The notes under the pieces are model-generated. The model did not search any database. It was not told the origin of the DNA and saw only the letters and a program-made list of their open reading frames with translations. Below, piece by piece: positions 39,552 through 50,195 of a stretch of 54,381 nucleotides of DNA (position 1 is its first letter; every line of letters starts with the position of its first letter). Source of the DNA: Chondrus crispus. Taxonomy: Eukaryota; Rhodophyta; Florideophyceae; Gigartinales; Gigartinaceae. Made by a program: the position numbers and the translations under genes. The stretch covers positions 81,460 to 135,840 of the forward strand of contig NW_005179150.1 of assembly GCF_000350225.1 (NCBI RefSeq), in the 5' to 3' direction.

Positions 39552-40472
39552 ATGACCACCGCCGACCTGGACGGCTGGATCGAGCAGCTCAAGCGCTGTG
39601 AGTATCTCAACGAGGCCGAGGTCAAGCAGCTCTGCGACCGCGCCCGCGAACTCCTCGTCGACGAGTCCAATGTCCAGCCGGTTTCCGCCCCCGTCACGAT
39701 CGCCGGCGATATCCACGGCCAGTTCTACGACTTGCTAGAGCTCCTCAACACGGGCGGCCCCCTCCCGGACGTCCAATATCTCTTCATGGGCGACTTTGTA
39801 GACAGGGGATTCAACTCGGTCGAGACTTTTTTGCTCCTGCTCACCCTCAAAGTCCGCTGGCCTGACCGCGTTACCCTCATCCGCGGCAACCATGAAAGCC
39901 GCCAGATCACGCAGGTGTACGGTTTTTACGACGAGTGTCTGCGGAAGTATGGCAACGCCAACGTGTGGCGGTACTGCACGGAGGTGTTTGATTTCTTATC
40001 CCTAGGCTCCTTGATTGACGGCAAGGCGTTCTGCGTCCACGGCGGGCTATCCCCGAGCATCAACGCCCTCGACCAAATTCGCGCCATCGATCGCAAGCAG
40101 GAGGTCCCGCATGACGGCGCCATGTGCGATTTGCTTTGGAGCGATCCAGAGCACGTCCCCGGCTGGAACATGTCTCCGAGAGGCGCCGGCTATCTTTTCG
40201 GAGCCGATATTGTCGCTCAGTTCAACCACGTCAACGGGCTCCAACTTATCGCGCGCGCCCATCAACTGGTCATGGAGGGTTACAAGAACATGTTCAATGA
40301 TACGTTGGTAACTGTGTGGAGCGCTCCAAATTATTGCTACCGATGCGGCAATGTGGCCGCCATTTTGACACTGGATGACAAGTTGGGGAGATCCTTCAAT
40401 GTCTTTAATGCGGCCCCGCAGGATGCGAGGAGCGCCACGCTCAAGAAACCAGCGCCGGAGTACTTTTTGTAA
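39552..40472 (+). CDS. PPP4C: protein phosphatase 4 catalytic subunit (PP2A-like)
   Basis: A 306-residue serine/threonine phosphatase of the PPP family. Metal- and phosphate-binding motifs are all present: [28 protein letters not shown] and later [10 protein letters not shown]. The N-terminus ([21 protein letters not shown], then VDESNVQ) matches PP4 better than PP2A or PP6. The C-terminal YFL carries the usual carboxyl-methylation Leu306. PP4 acts in DNA-damage response, centrosome function and splicing-related processes in other eukaryotes. ATG 39552 is the first in frame. The gene is intronless; its length equals the family norm. Confidence 0.93.
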   Translation: MTTADLDGWIEQLKRCEYLNEAEVKQLCDRARELLVDESNVQPVSAPVTIAGDIHGQFYDLLELLNTGGPLPDVQYLFMGDFVDRGFNSVETFLLLLTLKVRWPDRVTLIRGNHESRQITQVYGFYDECLRKYGNANVWRYCTEVFDFLSLGSLIDGKAFCVHGGLSPSINALDQIRAIDRKQEVPHDGAMCDLLWSDPEHVPGWNMSPRGAGYLFGADIVAQFNHVNGLQLIARAHQLVMEGYKNMFNDTLVTVWSAPNYCYRCGNVAAILTLDDKLGRSFNVFNAAPQDARSATLKKPAPEYFL

Positions 40473-41369
40473 CTCATCGAATCGCTGAATGGCGCGTTTT
40501 GCAAAATTGCCTCAGGGAACAAGAGGTCGATAGTTGCCCGTTTATTTTTTGGGAACCGCCTGTTGGGAATGGCGGAACGGACGCTTTCTCGTGACTCTTA
40601 CTACAAACATTATTACTACCACTACTCGCTTACTGTAAAAACATGACATGGCCACTTTGTACAGCCCAAGTTGCTGCGCTTCGATACAATCATCGCACGC
40701 GGAGAGCGCTTTGGAAAGCGCATTCCAAAGTCTGCGGGACAGGAGTTACCCTTCGAAGGGTAATTCTCAGAGAAGCCCCACCGGAACGCAGAACTAGAGC
40801 ATGTACAAGCGAATCTCACCTGAAACACCTCAGGTTTGCAGCTCTATCAAAAAATAATTGATTTCGACAAATTATGTACCTATTGTACATTACGCCGACC
40901 GAGCAATGGATTTTCGACGACAAATGCATTTATACAGTACACATACAACAGAGAATGAGACGCGAACTGGAGTTTGCAGGGGTTGGTGACGATAAAAAAA
41001 CACACACACACACAACAGAAAGACACACCCGTTTCAAACCCAAATCAGCGCATAACATGAAAAAGCGCACCAATGACATGGAAAACAGCAGTGGGTATCC
41101 CCATTCAAAATCAAATGCAGTGCATATCTTTGAAAAATAAAACAAAAGTACACCCGCTACAGTAAATGGAAATGGATCAGTCACACCCGTCATCTCGTGC
41201 ACACCGTCCAACCCCGACACCTGATGGTCACCTGATGGTGTCGGTAGTCAGGTCGTTCCACCGGCAAGCAGAGCCAAAACTCTGTGCCGTGTCCACACCC
41301 CTCCAACCGGCAAGAAGAACCAAAACTCTCTGCCGTGTCCACACCTACTCTACACCAAAAATGGCGATT
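40473..41369. other. intergenic region between convergent PP4 and ferritin genes
   Basis: 0.9 kb of tail-to-tail intergenic DNA. It contains an 18-bp perfect palindrome (TTACCCTTCGAAGGGTAA, 40746-40763), an (AC)n tract near 41002-41013, and a 41-bp imperfect direct repeat near 41265-41345 (AAAACTCT...CCGTGTCCACACC). No gene was recognised. Confidence 0.6.
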
Positions 41370-42119
41370 TTAGCATCCCTGGAGGTTGAGATCAAAGTGG
41401 TAGATCCCGTGCGGCGTCCCCACTCTCTTGAGCTGGGCCACATAGTCGGCGGCTGTCTTGATGGCGTCAATCTGGTGAGTCAAGTAGTCGTCAATCATGT
41501 CCTGCATCTGCTCATCGCCGGCGTCCTGTGCGACCTTGTGCAGGGCCCTGAGCTTGTGGAACACAAACTTCTCCAGCTGCAAATGCAAGTCCATAGCATA
41601 GACAGCGTCACTAGTGCCGTCTTCCTGCGTAAAGGTCATTTCCGGGACAGCAATAGGCTGAAGCTCGACGCTTCCTCCCCTCTTGTTCTGATACTTCATA
41701 AACTCAGCAGCATGCGTCCTTTCCTCTTCGCTCTGCTCGGCAAAGTACTTTGCAAAGCCAGGGAGAGCGACGGTATCCTTGTCAAAGTAGGCCCAGATGG
41801 CGTGGTATGCATAAGAGGCCGTGTACTCAACGTTGATGTGTCTGTTGACGGCGGCTTCCTGTTGCTCAGTGTAGCCGACGTCGCAGCGGGTCTTGAGCGG
41901 GGACTCGGACTCAGGGGTAAAAATGAGACCGGAGAGATTCTCGCCGGCCCCTTTGATGTCGACTTTCCCGAAGTCGATCGAGCTGCGATCATCGGCCATC
42001 ATGGCCCTGGTGGCAGTACGCGATGGTGTCGCGGAGGGCCGGCGTTGGGTGAGCGAGGTCGAGAGACTCGGGCGCAGCGAAGACAAGGGCACTGGCGAGA
42101 CAAAAGCTTGTGGAGACAT
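41370..42119 (-). CDS. plastid-type ferritin
   Basis: The 249-residue iron-storage protein has a Ser/Pro/Arg-rich N-terminal leader of about 40 residues like a transit peptide. It is followed by a plant-type extension (SGLIFTPESE ... PLKTRCDVGY) and the four-helix ferritin domain. Ferroxidase-centre residues are visible: the Glu of NVEYTASY, the ExxH of SEEERTHAAEFMKY and the later Glu of HLQLEKFVFHKL. The frame is open upstream with a non-ATG start, so ATG 42119 is chosen. It should assemble a 24-mer that oxidises and stores iron in the plastid. A TATA-like box lies about 110 bp upstream. Convergent with PP4. Confidence 0.93.
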   Translation of the reverse strand: MSPQAFVSPVPLSSLRPSLSTSLTQRRPSATPSRTATRAMMADDRSSIDFGKVDIKGAGENLSGLIFTPESESPLKTRCDVGYTEQQEAAVNRHINVEYTASYAYHAIWAYFDKDTVALPGFAKYFAEQSEEERTHAAEFMKYQNKRGGSVELQPIAVPEMTFTQEDGTSDAVYAMDLHLQLEKFVFHKLRALHKVAQDAGDEQMQDMIDDYLTHQIDAIKTAADYVAQLKRVGTPHGIYHFDLNLQGC

Positions 42120-42230
42120 GGTTGTGGGGAAGGGTGGGAGTGGCTGGGGCGAGTTTGTTCTTGACGGGGTACGGGTAGGGCTGCAGGGTTGGCGGGGGCG
42201 TTGGTGTCGGGCGGCTGAGAGGAGCAAGGG

Positions 42231-42238
42231 TTTATAAA
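42231..42238 (-). promoter_or_regulatory. TATA-like box of the ferritin gene
   Basis: On the minus strand the sequence is CTTTATAAAC, about 115 bp upstream of the ferritin ATG, a plausible spacing with an ~80-bp leader. Confidence 0.5.
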
Positions 42239-43559
42239 GGATGCTGAGGAGCGGTGATTAGGGGTGATGAGGTGTAACCTAAAAGGTGTAACCTCGTCGA
42301 CAGTTTGCACGCCATCCGTGGGCAGTCAGCCCGCGCGTATATGCGCGCATCTACGCGGTATCGCCGTTGACCATAGAAGCATTCTGTGGTCGTCAGAATT
42401 ATCATACTGTATTTTCGATTTGCAGGTGCAGTATCCTGCATTGGTGCGGTGCGGGCAAGGCGTGGAACGGACACTTCGGAAATTAAACCACTAAATACGG
42501 AGCTTTCGCAAACAAGGTCGGTCTGCAGCGAAAACAATGCAGAAATTCAGAAATAGCCCCATTGCTGAGGCTTTTTGCAAAAACCTCCCGCGAAAACTCT
42601 ACGTTTCGCTTACTCAAACTTCCAGCAAACTTATCATGTTATACAGAGTCCACACAGAGTCGTGTATGCCTTCGCGAAATATCGGACAGCTGTCAGGCAG
42701 CTGTCTTTCAATTGGAACAACTAGTGCTTATAGGGTTGGGTTAACAACTCACTTTTCACCAATTTTTGTCACGACTGAATTTCAGAAATCTACGACAACC
42801 ATTTCAATGTAACGTTCATTGCAGAATTCTTTGCCAAATATTTCAAAAATTGTGCCGCGAAAGCTCAAATATTGTTTGATCTCATGTGCACGCAGTACCC
42901 TTCGAAGGGTAGATCGTGTACAGTGGAACGAGACGAAAGGATGAAGGAGAACCTCGCAATACTCGAACCTCGATACTGCAAGGAGAACCTCGATCATTTA
43001 CTGGCCGGATGACCACTATGCAAAAATAGGTCCGTGGAACACCTATATGGGATCCATCAAAAACATTTTGTAAATCAAGGTTTTATATCATATCTCGTTG
43101 ATCTGGAATCTCTAATTCCAACCTTAACATACTTGTACCCTTCGAAGGGTACCCTTGGGTAGGTCTGCCGAAAAATAAAAATCCCCCCTGAATATACCCC
43201 ACGTGTGCATAAAGAGGATCATGCATAGTCGGGCCACAATTTGGACCCGAGTACGGGAAATTCGAGACCATCAATTGTTGGGCTCTCCTCCTAGTTATCA
43301 TACCCCAATTGATGGACTCCAAAGGGTCAAAAACGCAGATTTTTGTGGAAATTGATGGCCATTTTTGAGCTACTCACAGCACTCTGCCCTTTTGTATCGC
43401 TGCAGGGGGTTCTATGGGAATCTACAGAAACACCAATACGCAGCGACAAGCTTCCACAATCCAACACAGCCTGTCCAGTTCACTGTAATTCCTGGGCGCA
43501 ACGCTGCGTGACGTGGTCATAACCAGAACTGGGAGTGCAGGGCTCAAAGCACATCAATC
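42239..43559. other. intergenic region with two TTCGAA palindromes
   Basis: 1.3 kb without a convincing gene. It holds TACCCTTCGAAGGGTA at 42896-42911 and GTACCCTTCGAAGGGTAC at 43135-43152, the same core as at 40746. The second is followed by another TACCCTTGGGTA-like half repeat. Confidence 0.6.
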
Positions 43560-43563
43560 ATAT

Positions 43564-43572
43564 CCCTAATGC
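43564..43572 (+). repeat. left terminal inverted repeat of the piggyBac-like element
   Basis: CCCTAATGC, inverted at 47482-47490, preceded by ATAT. Confidence 0.75.
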
Positions 43573-43816
43573 TCTATATGGCCATTAAAATGGCCATAAT
43601 AAAAACTATAGATTTTTTATTTTAGGGGCTTATGTCCACTTCACTGTGCATAAGACCCGAAAATTGGGAGGTAATCGGCAGCGCCTTACTCGGTTTCCGC
43701 CCTATCGAGACTTATTCTGTAAGCTTGGACGTATTCCGCTTGCTTTTTTCTGCACGCTCGATTTTCATGATCTCAAAACCGTTGAGTATTTCGCCGCAAG
43801 CACCGGCAACCTCCCC

Positions 43817-46800
43817 ATGTCCCCCAGCATGGCCAACGTGATATCGTCGGATCTTCCCTCTGGCTCTCCCGAGCCCAATGCGACAAATGAACCAAGTATT
43901 GAGCAGCAAAACCATTCTGGGAATGGTGCCATTCCACCTGCAGGGATCGATAGAGCCACAGGAGATTTCACAGGCAATGTTGCTGCCCATAGCGGCCGAG
44001 CGGTTCCAACGCCCTCCCGAGGACGCCCTAGAGGTCGCAGTGGACGTCTTGTCCGAGGATGCGCTCGCCAGAGGACGTCAGAACGCCACACGCATGTCGC
44101 TGATTTTACAACAGGGTGGACGGTAGGGTCAGATACATGCAAAAGTGTGATGTTGGAAAATGACTTTTCGGATGAGATAATTGGAGAGCGGGCAAGACTG
44201 TTCTGTATTTCAGCCGTTGAGAAGATGGGCATGCAGTGCACAGTGAAGACGATTGCTCCAACTAGAGCTGGATTTGTGATCTTATTCATGGGCGACATTT
44301 TGCGGCAGTGTGTTCAGTGGCTCAACGAACTCATCGCCCTTCGTGCCGAGGCAGTATCTGCAGTCACATTGGCTGATTCGTACCAATACGTTTCTGTTTT
44401 ATTGATGTCTCACTGTACTGGTTTTAGTTTCGAAAAGGCCATTCTGATTCTTCGTCTATCAGGTTGCAAAGTACCCTCGCTTGAACGTATGAGATTCATA
44501 GATGGCAACATACTGGCGTATTCCCCAACGGGGCGTGGTAACGAAGGCGGATCTAGTTGGAATGCACAGAGGGATCAAACTAGGTACTTATCGGAGTTCG
44601 AGCGTATTGCTTTCAAAGAAACAAAGAAGGTATTCTTCAATCCACTGCATCTTTTTGCCACATTCGACGATGATTTGTTTGGGACGCGGGCTGCCGACAA
44701 TCAAGGTAAAACGCTTAGTGCAAGGAAGGCGGACAAGGAGGGGCATTCAGCTGATTCCGTTGCGGATGCTTTATTCCGCATTACTATTGGAGTACGTTTT
44801 AGACGGAGAGGTGAATCTCAAGTAGATTCCGTAAGCAAGTTGATTGGTGATCTTGTAGACGGACAACGGGAAGTTGCTTTAAACGGATGCATCATAACGG
44901 CGGATCGCAGTTATGGGAAGCAGTCCTTTGTAGGGCTGTTAATGAAGAATGGTTTGGCGTCTATTTTCGTGATGGCTCAGCATTTACAAAGGTGTCATCC
45001 GTTTGCTGGAAAATCGTTTTATAAACCGATGAGAGAGGACGAAAACGAGAGTGCAGTAGAAGCCCAGACGCAAAGCCCAACTTTGCCCGCCAGCAGCACT
45101 GCACAAGATCCAGGGAGCGCTGAAGAGGGAGCGTTTCGTGTTCAGTATGACCGTCCGTCGCGTTTTAAAATAGATGACGCGCCAGAACTGGGCCCAGGCT
45201 GCTTCATCGCGTCTAAGAGGGTTGCAACAGATGAGGCAAGGGTCGGATTGAACCAAATGACTGCCATTGCTGTCCGTGAGAGAGGTACAGTGAAGTTTGC
45301 AAAGGTATTGCGCTTCCTGTACACAGTTCCCGACGCAGTTCAAAAATGTTTGAACACATGGATTGCCGTTCCTAAACCAAACCTGAACCTGGAGATGACA
45401 CTTTTTAGCAAATGTGAGTGTAAGAATGCCAGGTTTAAAGAAATAAGAGAGAAGGTGGAACAGGAGATCTCGAGAAGTTGTGATGTTCTAACAGTAACAC
45501 AACGAACTGCTGATTGGTTTGTCCTACGACAATTTCGTCTAACGGGAACAAATGCGGGGAAGATACTTATGAATAATAGCCTAATACGTTCGAAACTTGG
45601 ACTACATCCGCTGCATAACCAAACAGAGCTCACAATGAAAGAGAGATTCTCCCTGTTTAGCCAAGGATGGTTTAGCTCCAAAGCATGAACCGAACCTATG
45701 ATGCGAGGCACTGCTAATGAAGGAGCTGTGATTCAAGCTTTATCATCTATGCCGTTTATTGCTACTGTGTTTGAGAATGGAATGTTTGCAGCTAAAGACG
45801 CCGGCTATCTTGCATGTTCGACAGACGGCATCGCTGTTATTTTGGCGCAGCACTGTCAAGTATTGAACAATTTTGATGCTGACATTTTAACTGTTGACGG
45901 CCAGGCAGTGGTGCTTGCTTGCCTCGAGATAAAAACACGTGTCGCGGTCGCCACTCTAGGAGAGGCGATACAACTATCTTCGGGAGAGATAATAAAATGT
46001 GAAGTTGGTGATGAAACATTCCGAAAGTACATCCCAAGTGAACACATGACATAAATACTGCATCAGTTGGTGGTAACGAAGCTTCAGATTTCTCTGTACG
46101 TATGTGCTGGGGAGACCGGGATTTTATACATGATACTTGCCAGATGCCCGCTCCAGATCTCGACGATTTGTAAGACAGAGGAAACAACTGTCGGAGGCCC
46201 TTTCCTGCAGTGGGCGCATGAAACGAGCGTTCAGATGCCATCCTTCATAGATGAATCTATGAAGGATGTAATCCGATCTCGACATCAGTTCTGGATGACT
46301 ATTAACAAGCATGTCACAGAGCATGGGCCGTTTGTACCATTGAAACTTTTCAAACATGCTTCGCAAACGTTATATTCCAAGACAAAAGCCGGTGTGGACG
46401 GTGCAACTCAACAACGTGCCATAATGCGCTCATCGACCTCGCATTTCAAATGGGAACAAAAGCTAGTCTCACAGACCTTAAAGACACTGGCTGTAAATGC
46501 ATTTCTAGCATGGAGGATGCACGAACGCTCTGATTCTATAAGTACCTTTGCCAGTTTCAAATCTATCGACAGCTACCGTAACGGCCTGAAAAAGGTTCAG
46601 GCAACTGCTGATTTTATTTTTGATGTCGCACAAGAACTTCTAAGTTATGCAGACACATTAAATGTTGTACCTACTGAGGATTCCGTTCCGGAGGAATTAG
46701 ATGCTGAAAGTGACGAAGCTAAAAGAATTATTATGATGGCTGTGACACGGAAAAGGAATCGTATTACCTTCTTCAATTCTACAGATGGCAAACTACTTCG

Positions 46801-47188
46801 TCTTCACATAAGAGGTCATTCACCGAGACAAGGACGCTTTATTAAGCGCTGTACGCTCTGTGGACAGCAAACCACAGCTTGGCGTGGTCACCGTACATCG
46901 TTTCAATGTTCTCTTTGCTCCGTACCCCTATGTGTGCGGGTCTATCCTGGACTGCGCAAAAGTTGTTATGATATCTGGCATTCTAGCCATACCTTGCGTT
47001 TGAGAACTACACCTCAGCCACCATCTCGAGGCACTCACACTAACGGTACTGGAAATCACGATAATGAGGAATTACCGAACCAGGAAGGCGCAGACAGTGA
47101 GTCTGAGGTAACATCGGGTAATAGGCGTCGTAGGAGCATGCGACAAGGAACAGCCGAACAGCCGTCGTGCAGACAGCGCCTCCAATAG
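43817..47188 (+). pseudogene. piggyBac-like transposase with internal YqaJ-type exonuclease domain, two in-frame stops
   Basis: One reading frame runs from ATG 43817 to 47188, broken only by TGA (45686-45688) and TAA (46052-46054). The N-terminus has an AT-hook-like RGRPRGRSGR. The DDE core shows FATFDDDLFG (near 44660) and ITADRSYG (near 44895) as first and second catalytic Asp regions. Next comes a YqaJ/lambda-exonuclease-like domain: WFVLRQFRLTGTNAGKIL, RGTANEGAVIQAL, CSTDGIAV and LEIKTR supply the Glu, Asp and Glu-x-Lys set. After it GVDGATQQRAIM (near 46390) and LAVNAFLAWR resemble the third-Asp region of piggyBac. The C-terminus has a Cys/His cluster (CTLCG ... CSLCSVPLC ... WHSS) like the piggyBac zinc finger. 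The long frame above 43817 is also open, from a GTG at 43646. Confidence 0.75.
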
Positions 47189-47481
47189 ACTCAGGGGATA
47201 GTTCGTAGACTGCTATTGATAAATTTGGAGCACGATGTACACGTCTTTATGTCCAGTATAGTGGACATAATCAAATTTTTGCATGTTCAAACCGGTTGTT
47301 ATTGACAAACTGTGGAGCCAAGTACAGTTCCAACAGGTGAAAAACATTCCCTCACATGCTTCACCGTGTCTAGGGGAAGCTTTATCCTTGCTGTATATCT
47401 GGTTTTTATTGGCGAAACCCACATACTTCAGAACTAGCAGGACATTGAAATTTATGTCCACTATACTGGCCATATGAGATG

Positions 47482-47490
47482 GCATTAGGG
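47482..47490 (-). repeat. right terminal inverted repeat of the piggyBac-like element
   Basis: GCATTAGGG, followed by ATAT. Confidence 0.75.
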
Positions 47491-48171
47491 ATATGCTACA
47501 GAGCACATCGCACAAACAGCAATTGTGCACTGGTGCCTTCTTCAGCTTGCAAGTTCCAACACTCCAGACGATGGAACAGACACAAAAAACTGATCAGCTC
47601 TCGCGCCTGCATTAGATCTCCCCTTCGGATCCCCGCTTGCCACTACTTTCTTCCACCTTGTACAGGATTTTCGTTGTATCAAAGGTAAAAACAAAGCTAA
47701 ATTTAGGTCTCAGACCGCGTATTGAGCCATGGCAGGGCCCTGATGAGGCGATTGCCGCTGATGGAGACTGATCAAATCAATATAACATGAATTTCGCAAA
47801 CATTAAAATGAACTCGTACATTTGCACATGAACCCAAACGCAAGGTGCAACAGGCACTCGTCATCTCACGTTGAGTTTAGTTGTGCGCAGATCCTCTCAA
47901 TTTGAGCTGCTGATTCCGTGTCGTATGCTTATTTTAGTGTTCCTAAAATTTCTTATCGGAGCCATCCCACTTGTCTTGTTCATTTGGTGTATAGGGTAGT
48001 GAGCAGAGAACTTGATCGTGAGAGTCGACAGCAGCGGCACCGGAAGGCGACAAGCCGACACGCACCGGAGTCTGTGGCCAGGGCAGCGGTCGGACCACGC
48101 TTGGCGAGCACGACAGAAAAAAGAAAAAGAACGACGGTTGGGGAGGCGTTCACGAGCACGGCCTTTCGCGG

Positions 48172-48316
48172 AGGTGCAAAGAAGTGAGACGCGCGGGTTG
48201 GGGGTGTCATGCGTCCCTAGCGAAGCGGATTAGGGGGATTCGGGGATTAGGGGATTAGAGGTGCAAAGAAGTGAGACGCGCGGGTAGGGAGTGTCATGCG
48301 TCCCTAGCGAAGGCGG
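48172..48316. repeat. 55-bp direct repeat separated by GGGGATTAG-type repeats
   Basis: GGTGCAAAGAAGTGAGACGC and its following ~35 bp occur at about 48172-48227 and 48260-48316, 88 bp apart. The spacer is a short run of GGATTAGGGG-type units. Confidence 0.8.
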
Positions 48317-49111
48317 CGATCTCTGCGTCGAGCCCGGGTTCGTGTCGCTTCGCGGCGACTTGCACGCGGTGCCGCTCGGGGCCGGCGAAGCAGTGGTGGT
48401 CGCGGGGCTCCTGCCCGACGATGTGCTCTGCGATCTGGAGTGAGGTCGCGAGGTCGCGGTCGGGCGGGGGCTGGGCGTGCCTCACGACGACGCCCTAGCG
48501 GAGTCTGCGGTGGAGGATGTTGAAGTCGTGCGAGACAGCGGGGTGCGGCGGGGCGGCGCGGGCGGGGAGTGCAACGAGGAGCCGGGATGTATCGGTGTCG
48601 GTGTGTGCGGGGGCGTGTGGGTGGACGAGTACGAGGGCGTCAACTGGGGGGCTGTGGAGGAGGCCGCTTTTGAAGCGGCGCAGCAGGGCGTAGAAACGTG
48701 GTTGGGGGCGGCGATGGGGCGGCACAGGCGCATGTCGCACATGGTGTCGTCCAGCGGGAGGTTGTCCGTGATCATGACGTAGGCGAGGGCGGCGGTGACG
48801 CTGCGCAAGATGCCCTGGGTGCAGGGGATGACGGCGGCGGTGCCGGTGCGTCGGGCGCGGTCGACGAAGGCCAGGATGAGCGGGAAGCAGGCGGGCAGGG
48901 CCAGGGCGGCCGAGGCGTGGATGCTACCGCATTCTAACTCACCCTTAAGAGCCGCGGATGCCCGCACCATCTTCGCATTCTCAACTGTGCCATGGCGACC
49001 AGAGCCCCTCCCAGCCCAGACACCTCCACTCCAGAGGTTTGTCCTTGTAAAGCGACGAGGCGCGCATAGAGTTCGAAGAGCGGCGCTTTGCGAGACGTAG
49101 AACAGCGAGAG

Positions 49112-49219
49112 ATGGATAGGGAGGAACGGCGCAAGAAACAAGAAGAGGCCAACAACCTGAAGCTTGAAACATTCAAGCTTATGATGGATTCGTTCAAACA
49201 GCACAAGAAAACGCACTGA
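49112..49219 (+). pseudogene. short charged coiled-coil remnant
   Basis: The frame codes MDREERRKKQEEANNLKLET and ends LMMDSFKQHKKTH. This resembles the charged C-terminal tail of SANT/Myb-like regulators, but it is only 35 residues long. The preceding base sequence would give more of the same helix (EFEERRFARRR) in another frame, so it looks like a frameshifted remnant. Confidence 0.4.
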
Positions 49220-50093
49220 CGGCTTCCGCCCCTTAGCCCCCTACACACTCTCATTGCCCCTTCCTTTAAGTTAAAAGTACGACACCGCCCACACTCCCCA
49301 CCGCATTCCCCTTCGCCCTGCTTACCGAACCCACTCGTCCGCCTCCAACCCCTTCCTCCGCTTCCCAGCCCCCCGCGCCACCCCCGCCCTTACCTGGCTA
49401 CTCCCGACACCCGCCCCCTTACGCGCATGCTACTCCACCCGCGCCTCGTCTACGAGGACCTTCTCAAGTCCTCACAGCCCCGCTCCTAGATAGACTCCGC
49501 CAACAGCCTTGCGCCCCCAACCTCGTACTATCTTCCGCATGTGCCGCCTCCACCTGCGGGGCCAAACGCAACCGCAATCACCATCCCCGACTCCAACCTC
49601 CCTCCCAACCTCCGTCCCAATCTCCCTCCCATCCCCCCTCCCCTCCCCTCCACCGACGCCCATCCACCGACGCCCCTACCGCCGCCCTCCCCGCCCTCGC
49701 CGCCCAAGGACACCTACACTAAGTCGTGCCAAGAAATTTGACGGAGAGGGAGAGAACCGAGAAAGTGTGGATGTATTAGGAAACAAGGTAGAGTACGCTT
49801 GATCACATAGATGTAAAGGAATCCCAAGTCGAAACAATGGAATTGCCAAAGGTCGCAAACTCGAAGGATTTCTAAAATTGAGTTCAAACTGAGACGGTAT
49901 CAGCACCAGAATCCAATATCCAAGCTGCTCTCCACTCGGGACGTCGCTCTGCAATAGGTCTTACGCGCTACACAAAGGTCGTGAAGGGTGCTAAATTCCG
50001 GTAAATTCGGAATTATATTCAGGCTCTGGCGCGAAGAACTGCACAAAACGCTCATTTTCCGATCCAACCCTTGAAAAAAGTGAGTGAAAATCA

Positions 50094-50195
50094 TTCGAAA
50101 CTCACTTTGAGTTTCGGGTCCCTTTTTTCAGGGGTTCGAAACTCATTATGAGTTTCGAACCCCTTTTCTTGGTACTCGAAACTCAAAATGAGGAT
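50094..50195. repeat. cluster of GAAACTCA palindromes
   Basis: Three units within 100 bp: CGAAACTCACTTTGAGTTTCG (about 50095-50115 with a 3-nt loop), a perfect 33-bp inverted repeat at 50131-50163 (arms GGGGTTCGAAACTCAT, 1-nt loop), and a half unit CTCGAAACTCAAAATGAG near 50175. They could form a strong hairpin. Confidence 0.8.

Larger units (their letters stand above)
43564..47490 (+). mobile_element. piggyBac-like DNA transposon with YqaJ nuclease domain
   Basis: The ends are inverted repeats CCCTAATGC (43564-43572) and GCATTAGGG (47482-47490); an inner ATATGGCCA/TGGCCATAT pair lies close by. CCC starts are typical of piggyBac. Both ends are flanked by ATAT (43560-43563 and 47491-47494), which would be a 4-bp target duplication different from TTAA. 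A 22-bp inverted repeat (arms TATGTCCA/TGGACATA) lies inside the right end at 47250-47271. The single coding frame is described separately. The element is 3,927 bp. Confidence 0.8.

Noticed and set aside
48482..49216. GC-rich frames on both strands around 48.3-49.0 kb as a gene
   Set aside because: The minus frames are stop-interrupted and low complexity, the plus frame is short; no family recognised.
49541..49741. Proline-rich 66-codon frame
   Set aside because: Product of a C-rich low-complexity tract; frames on all strands give similar composition-driven peptides.
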